A program made the position numbers and the translations under genes. The notes under the pieces are model-generated. The model was given only the letters and a program-made list of their open reading frames with translations, was not told where the DNA came from and did no database searches. This document shows, piece by piece, positions 62,892-64,000 of a stretch of 64,000 nt of DNA. The stretch comes from an uncultured Spirochaetales bacterium (lineage in GTDB: Bacteria; Spirochaetota; Spirochaetia; Sphaerochaetales; Sphaerochaetaceae): assembly GCA_949293595.1 (NCBI GenBank), contig CASFDW010000002.1, positions 1-64,000 on the forward strand. Direction: 5' to 3'. The stretch's first letter is position 1. Each line of letters opens with the position of its first letter.

Positions 62892-64000
62892 TAAATGTGT
62901 GGTGGTTCACAAGGCCAAAGCGTCGAGTTACTGGCATTCCTAATATCATTGCTTCAGTAGTTTCTGAAGTTATTGGTCAAAAATGGTCTGGTGAAAGAAA
63001 CACACATCTATCTGTAGAGTCGGCACTAGAAAAAGAAGGCTTAAAACGCATTGGGGATCGCAGAGACCAGAGTGGTAGTGGTGCAAGGACATATCTTGCT
63101 TGGCTTCGCTCCTATGGGTTCATCTTTGAATATAACAAGCAACTGGAATTCACTCTTGCAGCAGAAGACATTCTCAATGGTGCATCCCCAGTAGAAGTAA
63201 TGCGAGCCCAAGTTCTGAAATATCAATTCCCCTCAAATTTCAGCACACGCCAGAAATCTGAAGTTGCACCTCGTTTCAAGATTCGTCCATATAGATTTGT
63301 ACTGAAGCTCCTAAAGGACCCAGTACTAAAAGGGTATCTTACTGAAGACGAGATTGCTTTCATTCTTATTGAAGAAGCAGAAAATGAATCCGATAGCTGT
63401 TACAGAAAGGTAGTCAACCATATCCTCGATTACAGAGACAGGGGTAGCGTTGCAATTCCATCCATAGAAGAACTGAATCGCTTATACAGAGATGACAATG
63501 ACGGAAAGATCGGATACTTCACTGATATTGCCAATACTATGGTGAATGTATTCGAGTACACACAGCTCGTTTACAGAACTATCACAGATGAAGGGAAAAA
63601 CTGCATCAAAATAGCCACAGAAGCTTCTGAATATGTTGATTCAATACTCTCAACAAATCCAGCGTTCATTGATCGTCCAGAAGATGAGGTTTATTTCCAA
63701 CGGAAATACGGTGTGGGACCTTTCCATAAGAAGGATACAAGAAACCTGGCCGAAACAAGGACAATAACACCAAAAATCTTGATGGAAACAAACATCAAAA
63801 AGAGTTTCATCAAGTTGTCTTTGCAAGAACCTATATATCGAATTGATTCTCATGTTATAGACATGCTCGTTGCAGATAATGCTTACACATATACGTACAA
63901 CCAGGTTGAAGATGTTGTCAGGGAAGTATACCCAGGCGGCGCTATCAATGGCTTTCTCAGCAACTATTACCAGATGGCGTTCTCAGGAACCCAGCTTGCA
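62888..64000 (+). CDS. AlwI/BstNBI-like type II restriction endonuclease, cut by the window edge
   Basis: 371 residues are visible and the frame stays open at the right edge. The start overlaps the methyltransferase stop (ATGA). The N-terminal half tracks the DNA-recognition region of the AlwI / BstNBI / PleI group: WWFTRPKRRVTGIP at the start, LRSYGFIFEYNKQLEFTLAAEDIL (about 73-96), ...AQVLKYQFPS (about 107-116), and IRPYRFVLKLLKDPVLKGYLTEDEIAFIL (about 134-162). Such enzymes cleave outside an asymmetric site; the nuclease domain should lie beyond or near the edge. Not found by a stop-to-stop scan because no stop is in the window. Confidence 0.75.
   Translation, partial: MINVWWFTRPKRRVTGIPNIIASVVSEVIGQKWSGERNTHLSVESALEKEGLKRIGDRRDQSGSGARTYLAWLRSYGFIFEYNKQLEFTLAAEDILNGASPVEVMRAQVLKYQFPSNFSTRQKSEVAPRFKIRPYRFVLKLLKDPVLKGYLTEDEIAFILIEEAENESDSCYRKVVNHILDYRDRGSVAIPSIEELNRLYRDDNDGKIGYFTDIANTMVNVFEYTQLVYRTITDEGKNCIKIATEASEYVDSILSTNPAFIDRPEDEVYFQRKYGVGPFHKKDTRNLAETRTITPKILMETNIKKSFIKLSLQEPIYRIDSHVIDMLVADNAYTYTYNQVEDVVREVYPGGAINGFLSNYYQMAFSGTQLA

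Overview
The window looks like a stretch of a spirochaete chromosome, most likely from a Sphaerochaeta-like gut or anaerobic lineage. This is inferred from gene content and moderately high GC, not from any marker search. Supporting signs are a sodium-pumping oxaloacetate decarboxylase, GTP-dependent PEP carboxykinase, a TRAP transporter beside a glycosidase, several exported beta-barrel or lipoprotein genes of unknown family, and sugar-fermenting enzymes with no respiratory genes. Genes are packed tightly. Same-strand neighbours often overlap by 4 nt, and at least five convergent pairs overlap at their 3' ends.

Layout. 0.3-6.5 kb: TIM-barrel protein of unknown function, HSL-type esterase, GH2 beta-galactosidase, adenylosuccinate lyase. 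6.4-8.8 kb (minus): TRIC-type channel, AlaX-like tRNA editing protein, VTT membrane protein. 8.9-14.3 kb: small coiled-coil protein, phosphodiesterase, malic enzyme, MATE exporter, methyltransferase. 14.4-20.9 kb: tRNA-Cys, small exported protein, Ldh2/MDH2-family dehydrogenase, a mutarotase-like protein divergent from an unusual GH36 protein, gpsA. 20.9-23.1 kb (minus): Mrp ATPase, NUDIX hydrolase, SIMPL lipoprotein. 23.4-27.0 kb: oadGAB, whose alpha subunit carries two nearly identical biotinyl domains. 27.1-33.6 kb: hydrolase, dCMP deaminase, selenium-type xanthine dehydrogenase fusion, glycerate kinase, DUF362 protein. 33.6-37.8 kb (minus): ECF vitamin-type transporter and a DUF3842 protein. 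37.8-43.9 kb: M20 peptidase, RNase D, WYL regulator, MgtC, cation antiporter, LysR regulator. 44.0-49.2 kb: pckG, U32 peptidase, asd. 49.4-53.5 kb: lipoprotein with Fn3-like modules, an outer-membrane-like barrel, two small proteins. 53.5-59.9 kb: GH31-TRAP operon divergent from an AraC regulator. 60.0 kb to the end: tRNA-Ala followed by an AT-richer island with an HNH nuclease, a decayed IS30 transposase, a C5 DNA methyltransferase and an AlwI/BstNBI-like restriction enzyme that runs off the window.

Functionally, PEP carboxykinase, malic enzyme, the Ldh2/MDH2-family enzyme and the decarboxylase form a C4-acid/pyruvate node coupled to a sodium gradient. The glycosidases (GH2, GH36-like, GH31) feed hexoses into fermentation.

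The most unusual pattern is regulatory. At least eight genes have a -10 box ending exactly 6 nt before their ATG, with no Shine-Dalgarno, and most of these also have a -35 box at 17 nt spacing. This predicts a recurrent class of leaderless mRNAs. In two other places a terminator-like hairpin lies directly on the ribosome binding site of the next gene.
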